In this document: one piece after another, positions 7,290 to 14,732 of the stretch
Layout: every line of letters starts with the position of its first letter
Numbering within the stretch: position 1 is the stretch's first letter
Assembly: GCA_016932955.1 (NCBI GenBank)
Contig: JAFGBV010000213.1
Coordinates: 1-19,782, forward strand
DNA: 19,782 nucleotides
Direction of reading: 5' to 3'
From: Anaerolineales bacterium
GTDB lineage: Bacteria > Chloroflexota > Anaerolineae > Anaerolineales > UBA4823
Program-made: the position numbers and the translations under genes
The notes under the pieces: model-generated
Databases searched by the model: none
What the model was told of the DNA's origin: nothing
Seen by the model: the letters and a program-made list of their open reading frames with translations, nothing else

Positions 7290-8081
7290 TTATAGCGTTC
7301 CCTTATACATGCCGCCGTCTACGGTAAGCATCACACCGGTAATGTAAGATGCCGCGGGTGAGAGCAGGAAGATGGCGGCGTTGGCAAACTCTTCCGGACG
7401 GCCCATTCTTCCTAATGGGCTGTCCTTTGCCTGGCGGGCGATCTCTTCTTCGATGGTGGTGTTGTTGAGCCGGGCGCGGTGCGCCATCAGCTCGTAGACA
7501 CGCTCGGTTTCTGTCCAGCCTGGCAGGATTGAATTAAAGCGGATGCCTTCTGGTCCTAATTCCAGCGCCAGCGACTTGGTCAACCCAACCGTCGCTGCGC
7601 GCACGCTGTTGGAGAGCACCAGGTTGGGTATGGGCTGTTTGACAGAGTATGAGGTGATCGTGAGTACACTGGCACAGGATGATTGTCGCAGGGCAGGCAG
7701 CGCAGCGCGGATGAGACGCACATGACTGAGCAGGGAAAGTTGGATGGCTTGCTGCCAGATGGCCTCATCGAATGTCTCGAATTGGCCTGCGGGCGGGCCT
7801 CCCGCATTGGTCACCAGCAAGTCTAGCCCGCCCAGCGCTTCGACCGCCTGGTGGACGAGAATCTTTGCTGCCTCGGTATCAGCAACATTCCCTGCCAGGG
7901 GAATGATCTTGCGGGCGGTTTCCTTGTGTATCTGCTCGGCAGCTTTTTCCAGGTTCTCAAGGCTGCGGCTGTTGATGGCTACATCACAGCCCTCTCCAGC
8001 CAGCCCGCGTGCAACTGCATATCCCAGCCCACGGCTTGCGCCGGCGACCAGGGCGCGCTTACCCTCCAGCTGTAAATCCAT
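7290..8081 (-). CDS. SDR-family protein lacking the catalytic Tyr and Lys
   Basis: This 263-residue Rossmann-fold protein is like 3-oxoacyl-ACP reductase. The cofactor loop is AGASRGLG (residues 13-20), NAGG is at 92-95, and the end IFLLSPAASYITGVMLTVDGG is typical of the family. Ser144 (ITS) is present, but where YxxxK is expected the sequence reads LSNSVRAA, so Tyr becomes Ser157 and Lys becomes Arg161. A recognised subgroup of BKR-like SDRs lacks the perfect tetrad, so this is probably subfamily-specific rather than decay. Normal reductase chemistry is doubtful. AGGAG lies 8-9 nt before the ATG. It follows the DUF503 gene by 33 nt on the same strand. Its stop is one base from the convergent HUMPS gene. 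Confidence 0.85.
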   Translation of the reverse strand: MDLQLEGKRALVAGASRGLGYAVARGLAGEGCDVAINSRSLENLEKAAEQIHKETARKIIPLAGNVADTEAAKILVHQAVEALGGLDLLVTNAGGPPAGQFETFDEAIWQQAIQLSLLSHVRLIRAALPALRQSSCASVLTITSYSVKQPIPNLVLSNSVRAATVGLTKSLALELGPEGIRFNSILPGWTETERVYELMAHRARLNNTTIEEEIARQAKDSPLGRMGRPEEFANAAIFLLSPAASYITGVMLTVDGGMYKGTL

Positions 8082-8114
8082 TTTCGGTACTCCTTAACGC
8101 TGGCAACCCTGTTC

Positions 8115-8399
8115 TCAGCGGATTTCTACTTCATCGGCGATCACGGTAATATCAGGCCAGTTATGCTCTACCCAGCGTGTGATGGTCTGCAGTGAGCGCA
8201 TGACATGATTGTTCTCATTGCCTAGAACAGCGCAGCCCAAAACAGCCTCTCCCCAGCGATCCATGTGATCCATCTCTGCCACCGAGGCATTGAACTCACG
8301 GTGCAGGCGCGCCAGCAGCGGCTTTAGGCGGCTGCGTTTCTCCTTGAGAGAGAGGCACCCGGGTAATAAGACATGAAGCGTAAGCAAACCTACAGACAT
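8115..8399 (-). CDS. DUF503 family protein
   Basis: This 94-residue protein matches the DUF503 family from end to end: MSVGLLTLHVLLPGCLSLKE-KR at the start, FNASVAEMDHMDRWGEAVLG in the middle and a C-terminal strand ending ADEVEIR. DUF503 proteins are small ferredoxin-like folds of unknown role, often found near ribosome-binding factor genes in other bacteria; no such gene is visible here. The frame is open to 8465, but the Met at 8399 matches the family start. Only a weak GAAAG precedes it. It is the first gene of a leftward pair with the SDR gene and divides a 23-nt promoter region with the divergent DUF4230 gene. Confidence 0.85.
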   Translation of the reverse strand: MSVGLLTLHVLLPGCLSLKEKRSRLKPLLARLHREFNASVAEMDHMDRWGEAVLGCAVLGNENNHVMRSLQTITRWVEHNWPDITVIADEVEIR

Positions 8400-8409
8400 C
8401 GTGCTTTCA

Positions 8410-8439
8410 AGTATAATATGACATGATGAAGAATGACAA
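8410..8439 (-). promoter_or_regulatory. Promoter of the DUF503-SDR pair
   Basis: Read leftward, TTGTCA (complement of 8434-8439) and TATACT (complement of 8410-8415) are separated by 18 nt. Each differs from the sigma-A consensus by one base. The predicted start is only a few bases before the ATG at 8399. The -35 lies inside the divergent gene, and the -10 overlaps that gene's own -10. Confidence 0.5.
8412..8417 (+). promoter_or_regulatory. -10 box of a probable leaderless promoter (DUF4230 gene)
   Basis: TATAAT, a perfect consensus, ends 5 nt before the ATG at 8423, and a second in-frame ATG follows at 8426. No Shine-Dalgarno sequence fits in this space. The box overlaps the -10 of the divergent promoter by four bases, so the two promoters likely exclude each other. 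Confidence 0.55.
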
Positions 8440-9118
8440 TGCTTTACGTGCATGGGTTTTGACAATTGGTTTGCTTCTGATTGTCGCTGTAGCCGCGATC
8501 ATCGGTATTGCGCTGGTAAACCGTGCCGCCCGGCAAGCGCAGCAAGCCCTGCAACCAGTGAACGATATGACCAGCAACCTGGGCACTCAGGTTGCCAATG
8601 TGCTCAACCCTACGCCGACTGTTTTACCGGATCCGGTGACGGTAGTATATCAGGTGCGCACACTGGCGCGCCTGGAGACCATCCAATACTCTGTAGAGAA
8701 GGTGATCACTGCGGAGGTGGGGCAGGATGTATTTGCGCCGCTGTTTGGCGATAAGTTGCTCTTTGTAGCGCACGGCATCGTCATCGCGGGTGTAGATATG
8801 ATGAAGATTGGGCCTCAGGATATGTGGCTGGAAAATGGCGTGCTGTACGTGCGCCTGCCTGAGCCGGAAGTTTTCATTGCTACGCTGGACAATGAGAAAT
8901 CTTATGTCTATGACCGAGATACGGGTATCTTTACCCACGGGGATGTAAACCTGGAAACGACAGCCCGCCAGGTGGCAGAGGATGAGATCGAGAAGGCAGC
9001 CCTGGAAGATGGGATTCTGGAGCAGGCGCGCACCAACGCCGAGGTATATATCGAGCGCCTGTTGCGCGACCTGGGCTATGACGAGATTGTCTTCTTAGAG
9101 CCAGAAACCCAGGAATAG
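8423..9118 (+). CDS. DUF4230 membrane-anchored protein
   Basis: This 231-residue protein has an N-terminal membrane anchor (about residues 11-33), a helical linker ending in TPTVLPDP, then a DUF4230 domain. Recognisable parts are VRTLARLETIQYSVEKVI, a short FAPLFGDKLLFVAHGIV stretch, IAGVDMMKIGPQD, VRLPEPEVFIATLDNEKSY and YDRDTGIFTHGD. The C-terminal third is a long helix resembling the tail of SPFH-like proteins. The domain faces outside the cell if the anchor is N-in. The function of DUF4230 is not known. The gene stands alone on the + strand and ends at a hairpin terminator that overlaps the end of the convergent ligase gene. Confidence 0.85.
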   Translation: MMKNDNALRAWVLTIGLLLIVAVAAIIGIALVNRAARQAQQALQPVNDMTSNLGTQVANVLNPTPTVLPDPVTVVYQVRTLARLETIQYSVEKVITAEVGQDVFAPLFGDKLLFVAHGIVIAGVDMMKIGPQDMWLENGVLYVRLPEPEVFIATLDNEKSYVYDRDTGIFTHGDVNLETTARQVAEDEIEKAALEDGILEQARTNAEVYIERLLRDLGYDEIVFLEPETQE

Positions 9119-9148
9119 GGTTGATCAAATCAATAAATCATTGAGCAT

Positions 9149-9985
9149 CTAAATACGCTCTGTCCAATCGGGATGAGCGTATTTTTCTTTCACCAGTTGT
9201 GCGGCGCGCTCGTGTTCAGCGGGGGTGAGCTCAGCGGGTAGCAGCTCCAGGTTCAGCGTATTCTGGAATGCGCTGATGAAAGCTTCTGCTGCCTGCTGCC
9301 ACGTGACTGGCTGGCCCAGCACTTCCTGAACAGTGCATGCCCGACTGTGCAGCCGCTGTGCAGCCACTTGGCGGGACAGCTCGTCGGGAAAGACCAGAGC
9401 CTGGGTGATGCGTCCCAGGTCGCCGTACAAAGGCAGCGTACCGTGTTGGAGAACCCCTTCCTTGCGCCGCGCCTGGGCGCTGCCGATCAGCTTGCGCCCG
9501 CCAACCGTGATTTCGTAATTTGAAGGCACTTCAAAACACACCGGCCCTTTGCTGGTGGAATTCTCTTGCTCTGCCTGGGATTGAGCAGGCAGATCGAGCA
9601 GGTGCAGGGCAGCCAGCAGCGCTTGAGAGAGGCAACGATAGCTCTCCAGCACGCTGCCCGCCAGGCGTGGCTCGCTTAGCGGGCCGATCACTGCGTAGGT
9701 CAGCTCATCGGTGTGGAGGATGGCGCGCCCGCCAGTGGGGCGGCGCACAACGTCCCATCCGTTGTGATGCAGGGTAGTCAGGTCAACATCGCTGTAGGGT
9801 TGTGCATAACCCAGGGAGAGGCAAGGTGGTTCCCAGGCATACATGCGCAGAGTCGGTAGCACCTGCCCGCCTCCTGCAGCTTCCAGGATAGCCTCATCGA
9901 CAGCCATATTCCATGCGCCAACAGCAGGTGAGTGCTGTATCACGCGCCATGTTGCTCGGGGGAATGTGCCTGGATCAGATAACAT
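9149..9985 (-). CDS. lipM: LipM-type lipoyl/octanoyl transferase
   Basis: This 278-residue protein belongs to the biotin/lipoate ligase fold (BPL_LplA_LipB). Motifs are NMAVDEAIL, LRMYAWEPPCLSLGYAQ, the substrate loop RRPTGGRAILH (81-91), and VCFEVPSNYEI followed by GGRKLIGSAQARRK with the conserved Lys165. Cys150 is in the position of the catalytic Cys of Bacillus LipM, which moves octanoate from acyl-ACP to the GcvH lipoyl domain. This favours LipM over an ATP-using lipoate ligase, which lacks that Cys. The ATG at 9985 has a weak GAAG-type site. The last codons overlap a + strand terminator stem. Confidence 0.8.
   Translation of the reverse strand: MLSDPGTFPRATWRVIQHSPAVGAWNMAVDEAILEAAGGGQVLPTLRMYAWEPPCLSLGYAQPYSDVDLTTLHHNGWDVVRRPTGGRAILHTDELTYAVIGPLSEPRLAGSVLESYRCLSQALLAALHLLDLPAQSQAEQENSTSKGPVCFEVPSNYEITVGGRKLIGSAQARRKEGVLQHGTLPLYGDLGRITQALVFPDELSRQVAAQRLHSRACTVQEVLGQPVTWQQAAEAFISAFQNTLNLELLPAELTPAEHERAAQLVKEKYAHPDWTERI
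9151..9191 (+). terminator. Intrinsic terminator of the DUF4230 gene
   Basis: The arms 9151-9160 (AAATACGCTC) and 9175-9184 (GAGCGTATTT) pair perfectly over 10 bp with a 14-nt loop. A T-rich run (TTTTTCTTT) completes and follows the second arm on the + strand, so it ends rightward transcription. On the - strand the tail is not T-rich. The whole structure lies inside the last codons of the convergent lipM gene, so it is also translated as part of that protein's tail. Confidence 0.75.
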
Positions 9986-10030
9986 GTTTCTTCAGGGATG
10001 GCCTTATCCTTCCACTATGAATGGGATGGA

Positions 10031-12391
10031 TCAAGGATAGGGATTCGTTGTTTCGGTGGGCGTCGGCGACACGGTGGGCGTATCGGTTGCTGTGGCGTTC
10101 GGATCAGGCGTGTTGGTCATGGTTGGCGTGCCGGTGATGGTCGGCGTGATGTTAGGGTCTGGGTATTCGGTTTCGGTGGGCGTGGGTGTGATGGTGCGGG
10201 TGGGTGTGGGAGGCAAAGGCCTCAGTTCCAGTTTGCGTCGCGCGAGATATGTGTAGGGGCTATTCGCGCTATCTCGCCAAAGGTATAGATATGCGTTTAA
10301 AGCGCTCCCACTCTCGCCAGACATTTCGTAAGCCAGTCCAAGCAGGTAATAAAACTGATCGCACACACCAAAGGCTTTGCAATCACCTAAGAAGCGCGGC
10401 GAGGCTTGCAGCTCAAGCAAACGCTCAATTATTTGACCGACTGGTTCGCCAGAAAAGAAGGCGAGCTTGATCTCGTTGATTCCATCCGGTATGACGGTGG
10501 GTAATGCCAGCGTCACCTGCACGTGAGTCAGGTAAGCCTGATCGCCTGCAGGAGAGAAGTCCAGGATAAAGCCTTTGCCGCGTTCAAGCTGCACGATTGC
10601 AGAGTCGCTCTCCGGTTCGGCATAGAAAGGCTCTGGCAGGCTGACCTCATAAACCTGCACGAAAACCGCCTGCGCGCTGTCGCCCACTTTGACCAGTATC
10701 CAGAATTCCAATTTTTCATCGGGGCGCGGGCGGATGGTCACCCAGCGCTCATCAATTCCATCACGGTCAAAGTCAAAATAGCCGCTGGCGCGTGTTTCGA
10801 TATCATTCTGCTGCAGATAATCAAGCAGCAGGGAGGGGTCGTCAAGTCCACTGAATTGTGCCATGCTCTGGATGGCCTGGCGCAGGTTACAGTAAGGGGC
10901 AACCTGACAGGCGCGGAATAGATCGGCCGGGGCTTGGTAGATCGTCAGGAACTCGTTGGCTTTTTCGATCCACTGGCTATCTGGAGTGACTGGATTACTG
11001 ATGATCTCCTCCAGGGTGCGGCGTGCCTCCAGCTCATGCCCGCTCAGAGCATGGTAAATGCCCAAGCGGAAGCGCCAGGCATCCTGCGCGTCGGCCGGGT
11101 ATGGATTGCCGCTTGGATCACTGGATGGAGGCCAATATTCCAGGAGCGGTTCAGCCAATGCCAGCGTAAGCGGCGCTCCCCAAGCCAGGGCGGCGTGATC
11201 AATGGTGGTCTCGCATTCTCCCCGGGCTGTTGCTGGATTCTCGAGGGCATATTGCAACGGGTATCCGACCATCTGTCCACCATCCCAGCCATACACTCGG
11301 GTAGAGAGCACCGGGCAAGCGGGGAAGAAGTGGGCGAACATTTGCAGATCGCTGCCGCCGTCCTGGTTTGTCTCTACAAGGAAGGTTGTCTCAGAATCGG
11401 TGCCGAAATCGAGAGGCATTTCAGGGCTGAAAGAGAGTGGGAGGGGGGGAACCTGGCTGAGGTCAAACACATTTGGAAATTGGAGGAAATTCTCACCTTG
11501 GCTGGTGGAACGGTAGATCACCAGTTCTTCAATGCTATCGCCAGTCAGATCGCCCAGGGTAAAGGCGGTTTGGTGCTGGGTGAGGAAATCGAAATCAGTG
11601 ACCAGGGGAAAAACCTGTGCGCCGCTGGGCAGCTCAACGAGGAAGAGATAGGCGCTACCTTTGCCGCTGATCTCGATCAGGCGGCGGCTGAGCTCGCCGG
11701 GCTGGAGTGGCAGTGTGTAAACAGTTAGCACCAGATTGCTCTCGTATCGGGCAAACCAATCTGGCAGATCATCCACGCGTACCTGGCCTGAGTTGACTGA
11801 TTCCATAATCAGGCGCGCATACTCTACGGAAGCCACCGGATCATTGATATGGGCGAGGGTTACAGCCCTTTCCCACTTCCAGCCTTCTGCGGCAATGGCG
11901 TCGGGGAAGCGCAGTAGCGCCTCGCTCAGCGCATCTGCAAGGCCGCGGTACCATGCAGCTTCAGCGGTGAGTTCTGTTTTGACCCGCAGCAGTTCGAGGG
12001 AGTATTCGGCGTCGGCTAGTTCCCATTTTGTGACCAGGCGGTAACGGGCATTATCGGCAAGCGGGACGGCCTGAGGAAGGGTAGGTAGCCTGGTGGGGGT
12101 GACGGTGATCGTGGCGGTGGGGGTTTGGGTGGCAGTACCAGAGGGTTGCAACGTCCAGGTAGGGCGCGGAGTGCGGGAGGGGGTAACCGTCAGTGTGGGT
12201 GTTGCTGTGATGGTGGCAGTCAGGGAGGGAATGTTGGGTGGTGGGGTGGAAGTGGGCGTAACGGGCTTATTGCTGATGGTATTGTAGAGCATCCCGGTGA
12301 GCATGGCGCCGGTAATGCCTAAAAGCACCAGCATCGCTGGTAGCAGGCATGCTTGCAGCTTGTTCTTAGACGGCTGAGACGGCGGCGCCAT
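10031..12391 (-). CDS. Membrane-anchored protein with Pro/Thr-rich tails, unknown function
   Basis: This 786-residue protein has a short basic N-terminus and one membrane segment (about 13-37), so most of it should lie outside the membrane. Residues 43-105 and 723-786 are Pro/Thr-rich linkers of the TPTxT kind, common in surface proteins of Chloroflexota. Between them is an all-residue-type body with helical parts resembling TPR units (around 440-490 and near 690-720) and two acidic loops, GDLTGDSIEEL (280-290) and FDFDRDGIDER (539-549), like the calcium-binding DxDxDG loops of FG-GAP repeats. No catalytic motif was recognised. It may be a surface scaffold or wall-spanning protein. Its promoter lies in the 22-nt gap after the aldolase gene, with TACAAT 6 nt before the ATG and no ribosome site. 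Confidence 0.8.
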   Translation of the reverse strand: MAPPSQPSKNKLQACLLPAMLVLLGITGAMLTGMLYNTISNKPVTPTSTPPPNIPSLTATITATPTLTVTPSRTPRPTWTLQPSGTATQTPTATITVTPTRLPTLPQAVPLADNARYRLVTKWELADAEYSLELLRVKTELTAEAAWYRGLADALSEALLRFPDAIAAEGWKWERAVTLAHINDPVASVEYARLIMESVNSGQVRVDDLPDWFARYESNLVLTVYTLPLQPGELSRRLIEISGKGSAYLFLVELPSGAQVFPLVTDFDFLTQHQTAFTLGDLTGDSIEELVIYRSTSQGENFLQFPNVFDLSQVPPLPLSFSPEMPLDFGTDSETTFLVETNQDGGSDLQMFAHFFPACPVLSTRVYGWDGGQMVGYPLQYALENPATARGECETTIDHAALAWGAPLTLALAEPLLEYWPPSSDPSGNPYPADAQDAWRFRLGIYHALSGHELEARRTLEEIISNPVTPDSQWIEKANEFLTIYQAPADLFRACQVAPYCNLRQAIQSMAQFSGLDDPSLLLDYLQQNDIETRASGYFDFDRDGIDERWVTIRPRPDEKLEFWILVKVGDSAQAVFVQVYEVSLPEPFYAEPESDSAIVQLERGKGFILDFSPAGDQAYLTHVQVTLALPTVIPDGINEIKLAFFSGEPVGQIIERLLELQASPRFLGDCKAFGVCDQFYYLLGLAYEMSGESGSALNAYLYLWRDSANSPYTYLARRKLELRPLPPTPTRTITPTPTETEYPDPNITPTITGTPTMTNTPDPNATATDTPTVSPTPTETTNPYP
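10034..10212. repeat. Low-complexity coding repeat, C-terminal Pro/Thr tail
   Basis: Degenerate short repeats of the type GTGGGCGT on the + strand encode Thr-Pro-Thr tracts on the - strand. The strand is strongly G/T biased. It is not a direct-repeat array with spacers. Confidence 0.7.
12070..12262. repeat. Low-complexity coding repeat, N-terminal Pro/Thr linker
   Basis: The same G/T-biased degenerate repeat type as at the other end of this gene, encoding the linker just after the membrane anchor. The similarity of the two tracts could allow recombination between them. Confidence 0.65.
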
Positions 12392-12397
12392 GGAAAT

Positions 12398-12403
12398 ATT
12401 GTA
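12398..12403 (-). promoter_or_regulatory. -10 box of a probable leaderless promoter (786-residue protein)
   Basis: Read leftward, TACAAT (TAnnnT) ends 6 nt before the ATG at 12391. The intervening bases ATTTCC hold no ribosome site. No matching -35 was found. It sits in the 22-nt gap after the aldolase stop. Confidence 0.5.
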
Positions 12404-12413
12404 CCACTACGGC

Positions 12414-13325
12414 TCAGGCAACCGCATCCTCGAACTCGGTCTGAACCTGGGGGATAAGATTCTCCGCAAGCGGAAGGAGAGGAGGGCGAACCGCCCAGCG
12501 GGGGAAGGCATGCTGTTCAGCCAGCAGGGCTTTGAGAAGCGGGGGCATGGGCGGATAGCGGTCGAGGGTCGCCCGTCCGGCGCTCAGGCGCGCCTGGGCT
12601 GCCTCGTCCAATGTGCCAACCAGGAAAGCATCCCAGACCTGGCGCAGCAGGGGAGAGAGCAAGTTTGCCACGGCAGTGATGCAGCCCGATGCCTGCGCCT
12701 GGAGGGCAAGGCTGAAGAGACGCTCATTGCCGGTGAGGACGAGCAAGTCTTCGCCAAATCTTACTCCAAGCTGGCGGGCTGTCTCCGGGTCGCCTGACGA
12801 GTCTTTGAGGCCAGCGAAGCGCTGCGGGTGGGCATCTTTGAGCCGGGCGAGCAAGTCTAGCGATAGATCCATGCCAGTTTGGGGAGGAATGTGATAGGCC
12901 AGCAACGCGCCACCAGATGGAACGGCCTGGTGGATGAGCTGGTCGAACCAGGCTTGTAAGCCGTTTTGGCTGGCTTTGCGGTAGTAATATGGTGGGAGAA
13001 CAACCACGCCGTCACAGCCGATCTCGAAGGCGGCGCGAGTGAGGTCGATGGTTTCTTGCAGGCTGGGAGTTCCTGTGCCTGCCAGGAGGCGCAATTGGGG
13101 GTAATCCTGGCGCGCTTGTTGGGCGGCGCGCAGGATGGCGAGACGCTCTGCTGGGGAGAAGGAAGGCCCTTCACCGGTGGTTCCGAGAAGCAAGACGCCG
13201 TGGCAGCCTCGTTGGGCGAGGAAGTTGAGCAAGCAGGGGAGCTGCTCGAGGTCTGGTGCGCCATCGGAGCGGATGGGGGTGACGGCTGCGGCATACACGC
13301 CGCGCAGATGCTGGTAAGGGTGCAT
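12414..13325 (-). CDS. DapA-superfamily aldolase, probably not a true dihydrodipicolinate synthase
   Basis: This 303-residue TIM barrel has GTTGE at 48-52, the proton-relay Tyr144 and the Schiff-base Lys174 in GLKDSSGD, so aldolase or lyase chemistry is intact. In true DapA the motif after the Tyr reads YNVPxRTG, and its Arg binds the aspartate-semialdehyde carboxylate. Here it reads YHIPPQTG, so that Arg is Gln149. This points to another substrate, such as a 2-keto-3-deoxy sugar acid or a sialic-acid-like compound, which fits a sugar locus. The frame extends to 13400, but Met at 13325 is the family start and has TATAAT 6 nt before it. It follows the PHP hydrolase with a 71-nt gap and probably has its own promoter as well as readthrough. 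Confidence 0.85.
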   Translation of the reverse strand: MHPYQHLRGVYAAAVTPIRSDGAPDLEQLPCLLNFLAQRGCHGVLLLGTTGEGPSFSPAERLAILRAAQQARQDYPQLRLLAGTGTPSLQETIDLTRAAFEIGCDGVVVLPPYYYRKASQNGLQAWFDQLIHQAVPSGGALLAYHIPPQTGMDLSLDLLARLKDAHPQRFAGLKDSSGDPETARQLGVRFGEDLLVLTGNERLFSLALQAQASGCITAVANLLSPLLRQVWDAFLVGTLDEAAQARLSAGRATLDRYPPMPPLLKALLAEQHAFPRWAVRPPLLPLAENLIPQVQTEFEDAVA

Positions 13326-13331
13326 GGAGAG

Positions 13332-13337
13332 ATTATA
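13332..13337 (-). promoter_or_regulatory. -10 box of a probable leaderless promoter (aldolase)
   Basis: Read leftward, TATAAT is a perfect consensus and ends 6 nt before the ATG at 13325. CTCTCC fills the gap, so there is no ribosome site. The -35 region (CCAAGT at 17 nt) is poor. Confidence 0.6.
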
Positions 13338-13396
13338 CCCGTAATTGACTTCCGACTTGGGGTGTAGGTCAGGGGTGGTGATGGGACTTTGATCGA

Positions 13397-14716
13397 TCAA
13401 GGTGCAGGGTCGAAGTAGATAGGATTGGAGAGCAACGCCGGGAGCATGGGCAGGCCAGGGATGAAGGAGCGCAAGATCTCCAGGCGGGCAAAACCGGGTG
13501 CCTCGATGGGGTAATCGATGGATAGGTCACCGTCGGTGGGGGCCTTGAAGATTGGATCGGCCTGCGTGGGGGTGATTAAGCGGACAACATCACCGGCAAG
13601 GAGGCCACTGGCGGTGATGTGCAGTTCATGGGAGTCTGCCCAGGGGACTGCATCGCCCATGATCGCTTTGCCTGCAGTGAGGGAGAGCTCTGGGCCATTC
13701 GGGGCGAAGGTGATGTAGCTGTGACCAGCGCGCAGCGCGGCAAGGATATCGCTGGGACCGGCGGAGAGGGTATAGACGCAGGTAGTGGGCCCGCCGAGGA
13801 AGATGAAGGGAGTATCGCGGTGGTAGTCGCTGCCACCACAGATAGGTATCTTCTTCCCTGCACAAAGCAATCGTTGCCAGTATTCAACCGCCTGCAGGTT
13901 GTATTCGCGCATCGGGCCGTTCCAGACCTCGAGACAATCAAAGGATAGTGCATTCCAATCGAGGTGAAAGCCGCAGTTCTGATCAAAAGGGTGGTCAATG
14001 ATGATCAATGCCCCGCGCTTGCGTGCAGAGTTGAACAGGGCGATGGCTTCTTCAGGGGTGTGGGTGGCAAACACGCCATCGTAAGGCTGGCTGAGGCCGA
14101 GAAAGCTGGCATGACCCTGGTAATGAGTCCATTCGATGCCAGGGATCATGGTTACGCCGGGCCGGCGAGGCAGTGCATCCACCGATACCATCTGGTTATG
14201 ATCGGTGATGGCGAGAAAATCTAATCCATTGCGTTGGGCTTTTATCGCCAACTCTTCCATGCTGTGGACACCATCCGAGGCGAGGGTGTGGGTGTGTAGG
14301 TCTCCTTTGAGCAGGCGGATCTCCTTGTGCTGCAAGCGCACTTCGAATTGGACTGAGACGCCCTCAGGAGCGACTTTATAAGCGCCAACCAGGATGTGCC
14401 ACTCTCCGGGGAGGATGATGCAGGGGGTGTAACCCGGTGTGGCCTGAGTCTCGCTAAGGGTGACATCGGTCTTGTCGGAGCCTGAGGCTCCCACCTGCAA
14501 GCCATTGGGATCGATCAGGCCGAGATCGATGATGTTGGCCTCAGAACGGTTCGTGAAAGAGCCGCCAGGGATGGGCTGCTCCTCCATCAGCCGCCGCTCG
14601 TAGCGGTAGGATAATGACAAGGCTTCGATCCCGTCTGGCACGCTGAAGGGTATGGTGAAATAGCTGCCTTGCTGGGAAGGGTCGATGTGGCTTTCGATGA
14701 TAAGAATATCTTGCAT
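13397..14716 (-). CDS. CehA/McbA-type PHP-domain metallohydrolase
   Basis: This 439-residue protein has an N-terminal beta-rich part (about 1-135) that looks like a carbohydrate- or ligand-binding jelly roll, then a PHP domain. Metal motifs are GDLHTHT (His141, His143), AITDHN (Asp172, His173), GIEW (Glu195) with His202, IIDHPFD (His242) and GGSDYH (Asp297, His299). A beta-rich C-terminal part follows. The layout matches proteins annotated as CehA/McbA family, which hydrolyse phosphoesters or carbamates using a di- or trinuclear metal site. No signal peptide is visible, so it is probably cytoplasmic. AGGTGA lies just before the ATG. It begins 16 nt after the esterase stop in the same operon. 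Confidence 0.85.
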   Translation of the reverse strand: MQDILIIESHIDPSQQGSYFTIPFSVPDGIEALSLSYRYERRLMEEQPIPGGSFTNRSEANIIDLGLIDPNGLQVGASGSDKTDVTLSETQATPGYTPCIILPGEWHILVGAYKVAPEGVSVQFEVRLQHKEIRLLKGDLHTHTLASDGVHSMEELAIKAQRNGLDFLAITDHNQMVSVDALPRRPGVTMIPGIEWTHYQGHASFLGLSQPYDGVFATHTPEEAIALFNSARKRGALIIIDHPFDQNCGFHLDWNALSFDCLEVWNGPMREYNLQAVEYWQRLLCAGKKIPICGGSDYHRDTPFIFLGGPTTCVYTLSAGPSDILAALRAGHSYITFAPNGPELSLTAGKAIMGDAVPWADSHELHITASGLLAGDVVRLITPTQADPIFKAPTDGDLSIDYPIEAPGFARLEILRSFIPGLPMLPALLSNPIYFDPAP

Positions 14717-14732
14717 GGCTCACCTGGAAGGA

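Noticed and set aside
10034..10212. Possible CRISPR or regulatory repeat array
   Set aside because: The repeats are degenerate, have no spacers and are the codons of a Pro/Thr-rich tail.
10934..11728. Long open frame on the + strand
   Set aside because: It is the antisense shadow of the 786-residue protein and shows no family motif.
13326..13400. N-terminal extension of the aldolase
   Set aside because: The family sequence begins at HPYQHLRGVYAAAVTP, and TATAAT overlaps the extension.
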